Below, piece by piece: positions 61,302-64,000 of a stretch of 64,000 bases of DNA (positions within the stretch are counted from its first letter, which is position 1; each line of letters starts with the position of its first letter). Made by a program: the position numbers and the translations under genes. The notes under the pieces are model-generated. The model did no database searches, was not told the origin of the DNA, and saw nothing but the letters and a program-made list of their open reading frames with translations. Source of the DNA: Alistipes sp. (GTDB lineage Bacteria > Bacteroidota > Bacteroidia > Bacteroidales > Rikenellaceae); NCBI GenBank assembly GCA_017623115.1, contig JAGAPT010000017.1, positions 1 through 64,000 of the forward strand, written 5' to 3'.

Positions 61302-62618
61302 ATGGATACACTGATTAAGATTCTACAATTCTTCCTCTGCTTCACGGTTATCGTGGGACTGCATGAGATGGGCCACTACCTGATGGCTCGTCTGTTCAAG
61401 ATTCGTGTCGAGAAGTTCTACATCTTCTTCGACCCTTGGTTCTCGCTCTTCAAATTCAACTACAAGGGCACCGAGTATGGCCTGGGCTGGTTGCCGTTGG
61501 GTGGCTATGTCAAGATTGGCGGCATGATTGACGAGTCGATGGACAAGGAGCAGTTGGCACAGCCCGTGCAGCCGGATGATTTCCGAGCAAAACCGGCTTG
61601 GCAACGCTTCCTGGTGATGATTGCCGGCGTGGTGATGAACCTCCTGACGGCAATCGTTATCTATTGTGCAGTCTGCTACACGTGGGGAGAGAGCTACTTC
61701 TCGAACGAAGATGCCCACTGGGGCTACAATTTCAACGAAGCCGGACATCAACTCGGTTTCCGTGATGGCGATAAGTTCCTGACCATCGGAGGGGAGACAA
61801 TTGACAACTATGCCGTGATTGCCAACAAGTTGCTGCTCGTCGATGGCGATGTGGAGGTTGTCGTTGAACGCGATGCGACCCCTACTACCCTGCACTTAAA
61901 CTTCGAACAGCTCATCGAGATGCGTCGTGCCAAGGGATACGAGAACCTGCTGACACCGCGGGCCCCCTTCATCATCGACAGCGTAGCTGTCGCCTCGGCT
62001 GCCGCTTTACAGGCAGGCGACCAGGTAATTGGCGTTGGTGAAACCACCACGGGATTGGACCAAGCAGCCATCTATCGCGCCCTCAAAGCGGCTGCCGGCA
62101 GGGAGATTCTGCTGCATGTCGTGCGAGGTGCAGACTCGTTGCAATTCAACCTTCCCGTCTCGGAGGAGGGCAAATTGGGCGTCATGATTCGCAATCCGCT
62201 GGAGTTACGCACCCGACAATATACCCTGCTGGAGTCGATTCCGGCCGGTATCGAGCGAGCAGGCAAGACGATCGCCTCCTATTGGGAGCAGCTGAAACTC
62301 ATCGTCAAACCCCAAACCAAGATGTACGAGGAGTTGGGAGGATTCATCGCCATCGGCAGCATCTTTGCGCCCGAATGGAATTGGCTCGACTTCTGGCTCA
62401 AGACCGCCTTCTTGTCGATTATCCTGGCTGTGATGAACATCCTGCCGATTCCGGGTCTCGACGGTGGCCACGCCATCTTTACCTGCTGGGAGATGCTCAC
62501 CGGACGTAAGGTCAGCGACCGCATCCTGGAGATTGCGCAATACATCGGATTGGCCATTCTGCTCGTGCTGTTGCTCTATGCCAATGGCAACGACATCTAC
62601 CGATTCTTCATCAAATAG
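61302..62618 (+). CDS. rseP: Site-2 membrane protease RseP
   Basis: A 438-residue intramembrane zinc protease with HEMGH (His21, Glu22 and His25) in the first helix and NILPIPGLDGGH carrying the third ligand Asp. The middle contains PDZ-like segments (about 110-310). It cleaves anti-sigma factors or signal-peptide remnants in the inner membrane. It follows dxr by 12 bp, a very common pair. Confidence 0.95.
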   Translation: MDTLIKILQFFLCFTVIVGLHEMGHYLMARLFKIRVEKFYIFFDPWFSLFKFNYKGTEYGLGWLPLGGYVKIGGMIDESMDKEQLAQPVQPDDFRAKPAWQRFLVMIAGVVMNLLTAIVIYCAVCYTWGESYFSNEDAHWGYNFNEAGHQLGFRDGDKFLTIGGETIDNYAVIANKLLLVDGDVEVVVERDATPTTLHLNFEQLIEMRRAKGYENLLTPRAPFIIDSVAVASAAALQAGDQVIGVGETTTGLDQAAIYRALKAAAGREILLHVVRGADSLQFNLPVSEEGKLGVMIRNPLELRTRQYTLLESIPAGIERAGKTIASYWEQLKLIVKPQTKMYEELGGFIAIGSIFAPEWNWLDFWLKTAFLSIILAVMNILPIPGLDGGHAIFTCWEMLTGRKVSDRILEIAQYIGLAILLVLLLYANGNDIYRFFIK

Positions 62619-62631
62619 TTTGACACGAACC

Positions 62632-63129
62632 ATGAAATTTTGGTTTTACACCCTGCTCGCCTCACTCACGTTAGCAGGTTGCTCGAAACAAGAGGATGTC
62701 TTCTACTCGACGGTTTACCCCGTTACGGAGATTCAGGTGCAGTACACGACCCAGAAGAGCGAAAGCGACTATCTGGCACAACTCGAGGAGTTGACAGCAG
62801 CGGCAACAGCGGAGGCTCCCGTAAAGGCCGGAGGCTACTACCACCTCGATTTCAGCCGCCACAACGGCGGTGAACTCTATGTGATGCCAAATGAGGGCAG
62901 CGAGGTTATCAGCGGCGAGTTCGACAAGAAACCCGCATCGGATAAGATGACTTTCCGCTATGGGGAGCAGGCGTATGAGGTACACATCACCTCATATACC
63001 AACACCGAGGAGATTCGTTGTGTCTGCTTCGAGGTCGACCTAACCGAGGCTTATAAGCAGGCCTACCAAATCGAAGACGAATCTTTCAAACTGATTCGTC
63101 GCGAATTGACGGCACATATCTACGATTAA
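62632..63129 (+). CDS. Small lipoprotein of unknown function
   Basis: A 165-residue lipoprotein (MKFWFYTLLASLTLAGC, Cys17) in the rseP-radA gap, 13 bp after rseP. The mature part is acidic and beta-rich without a family I know. It may be a surface or periplasmic factor tied to the rseP region, but nothing in sequence shows its role. Confidence 0.8.
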   Translation: MKFWFYTLLASLTLAGCSKQEDVFYSTVYPVTEIQVQYTTQKSESDYLAQLEELTAAATAEAPVKAGGYYHLDFSRHNGGELYVMPNEGSEVISGEFDKKPASDKMTFRYGEQAYEVHITSYTNTEEIRCVCFEVDLTEAYKQAYQIEDESFKLIRRELTAHIYD

Positions 63130-63149
63130 CACTGCACAAACAGACGACG

Positions 63150-64000
63150 ATGGCAAAGGTTAAAAAGGCTTTTTTCTGCCGCAGCTGCGGCTTCGAGGCT
63201 CCCAAATGGTTGGGCAAATGTCCCTCGTGTGGCGAGTGGAACTCCTTCACCGAGGAGGTTATTGCCCGCGAGAGTGCCACCCCTTCCCTCGCGGCAGCGG
63301 CATCGCTACAACGAGGCTCGCGACCGCAACCCATTCGGGAGATTCGCGAAAGCGACCATCGTCGCATTGACACGGGCAACGCTGAAGTCAATCGCGTACT
63401 CGGAGGAGGCGTTGTCCCCGGTTCGCTTGTGTTGTTGGGTGGAGAGCCCGGCATCGGTAAATCGACCCTGTCGTTGCAACTTGCGCTGGCACACAACGGA
63501 CTGAAAACGCTCTATGTATCGGGCGAGGAGTCCGCTGAGCAGATTCGCATGCGTGCCGACCGCATCGGCATCTGCAACGAGCAGTGCCTCATCTATCCCG
63601 AAACCTTGTTGGAGAATATCACTGCGCAGATTGTCGAAGAGCAACCTCATGTGGTGATTATCGACTCGATTCAGACCATCTATTCCGAGAGCATCGAATC
63701 GTCGGCAGGCAGCGTATCGCAAATCCGCGAATGTGCCGCCACACTCCTCAAATATGCCAAAACGACCGGTACGGCCATCTTCATCATCGGCCATATCACG
63801 AAAGATGGCACGATTGCAGGCCCCAAGATTCTGGAGCACATCGTCGATGTTGTCCTGCAATTCGAGGGGGATGCCAACAACTGCTACCGCATCCTCCGAG
63901 GCATCAAGAATCGCTTTGGAGCCACCTTTGAAATTGGCGTTTTCGAGATGCTCGACCACGGGCTGCGCAGTGTCGACAACCCCTCGGAAATCCTATTGTC
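63150..64000 (+). CDS. radA: DNA repair protein RadA, 5' part (cut by window edge)
   Basis: The first about 283 residues of RadA, running off the right edge. It has an N-terminal zinc finger (FFCRSCGFEAPKWLGKCPSC), Walker A in GGEPGIGKSTL and the RadA-specific KNRFG motif. RadA assists branch migration in homologous recombination. Starts at the ATG at 63150. The Lon-like C-terminal domain is outside the window. Confidence 0.95.
   Translation, partial: MAKVKKAFFCRSCGFEAPKWLGKCPSCGEWNSFTEEVIARESATPSLAAAASLQRGSRPQPIREIRESDHRRIDTGNAEVNRVLGGGVVPGSLVLLGGEPGIGKSTLSLQLALAHNGLKTLYVSGEESAEQIRMRADRIGICNEQCLIYPETLLENITAQIVEEQPHVVIIDSIQTIYSESIESSAGSVSQIRECAATLLKYAKTTGTAIFIIGHITKDGTIAGPKILEHIVDVVLQFEGDANNCYRILRGIKNRFGATFEIGVFEMLDHGLRSVDNPSEILL

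Overview
The window looks like chromosomal DNA of a gut Bacteroidales bacterium, most likely from the Rikenellaceae (Alistipes-like). This is inferred from several features: fairly GC-rich coding sequence for the order, type V (Mfa/Fim-like) pilus lipoproteins, TonB-type barrels, a SufBCDS set, a DoxX/TPR/barrel/Tat block, and promoters of the Bacteroidetes form (TTTG at -33, TAnnTTTG at -7) with no evident Shine-Dalgarno sequences. No phage, insertion sequence or CRISPR array was seen. The left edge cuts a biotin-carrier gene and the right edge cuts radA.

Layout. 1-2.9 kb: end of a biotin carrier, oadB, and an anaerobic sulfatase-maturase-type radical SAM enzyme. 3-12.2 kb (minus strand): a type V fimbrial operon running from an OmpA-like/DUF3575 outer-membrane protein through an anchor-type lipoprotein, a major fimbrillin and two further fimbrillin-like subunits to a very large DUF4906-type tip candidate. 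The first gene is split by a frameshift exactly at a run of eight C (minus strand), and a second run of nine C lies just upstream of its promoter. 12.4-13.8 kb: glutamate decarboxylase. 14-16.5 kb: an SPFH protein, a ribbon-helix-helix protein, a four-helix membrane protein and a sirtuin. 16.5-19.9 kb: a compact set of steroid 5-alpha-reductase, BaiCD-like enoate reductase, short-chain dehydrogenase and HAD phosphatase, resembling the known Bacteroidales bile-acid/steroid A-ring reduction cluster. 20 kb: tRNA-Pro, mltG and the SRP RNA.

21.5-33.6 kb (minus strand): sufB, sufC, sufD and sufS, then tmk, a DoxX-type protein, a giant TPR protein, a plugless outer-membrane barrel, and tatA and tatC. 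33.9-37.9 kb: a TPR protein and gyrA. 38.2 kb: hsp20. 38.7-48.8 kb (minus strand): plsC, parE, parC, aroK, murI, ftsK and lolA in one probable transcription unit. 49-51.4 kb: an outer-membrane beta-barrel receptor. 51.5-54.3 kb: lemA, a TPM-domain protein and a cytoplasmic GH13 amylase. 54.5-58.1 kb: a Wza/Wzc-type polysaccharide export and tyrosine-kinase pair and a small HAD hydrolase. 58.2-64 kb: a sugar nucleotidyltransferase, then an M23-like protein, dxr, rseP, a small lipoprotein and radA.

The observations most worth following are the two homopolymer tracts in the fimbrial operon (candidate phase variation), the steroid/bile-acid reductase cluster, a composite intergenic repeat present at three places, and a strongly structured 200-bp spacer upstream of sufB. 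All functional calls rest on reading the translated sequence by eye against remembered family signatures. No database search was possible.
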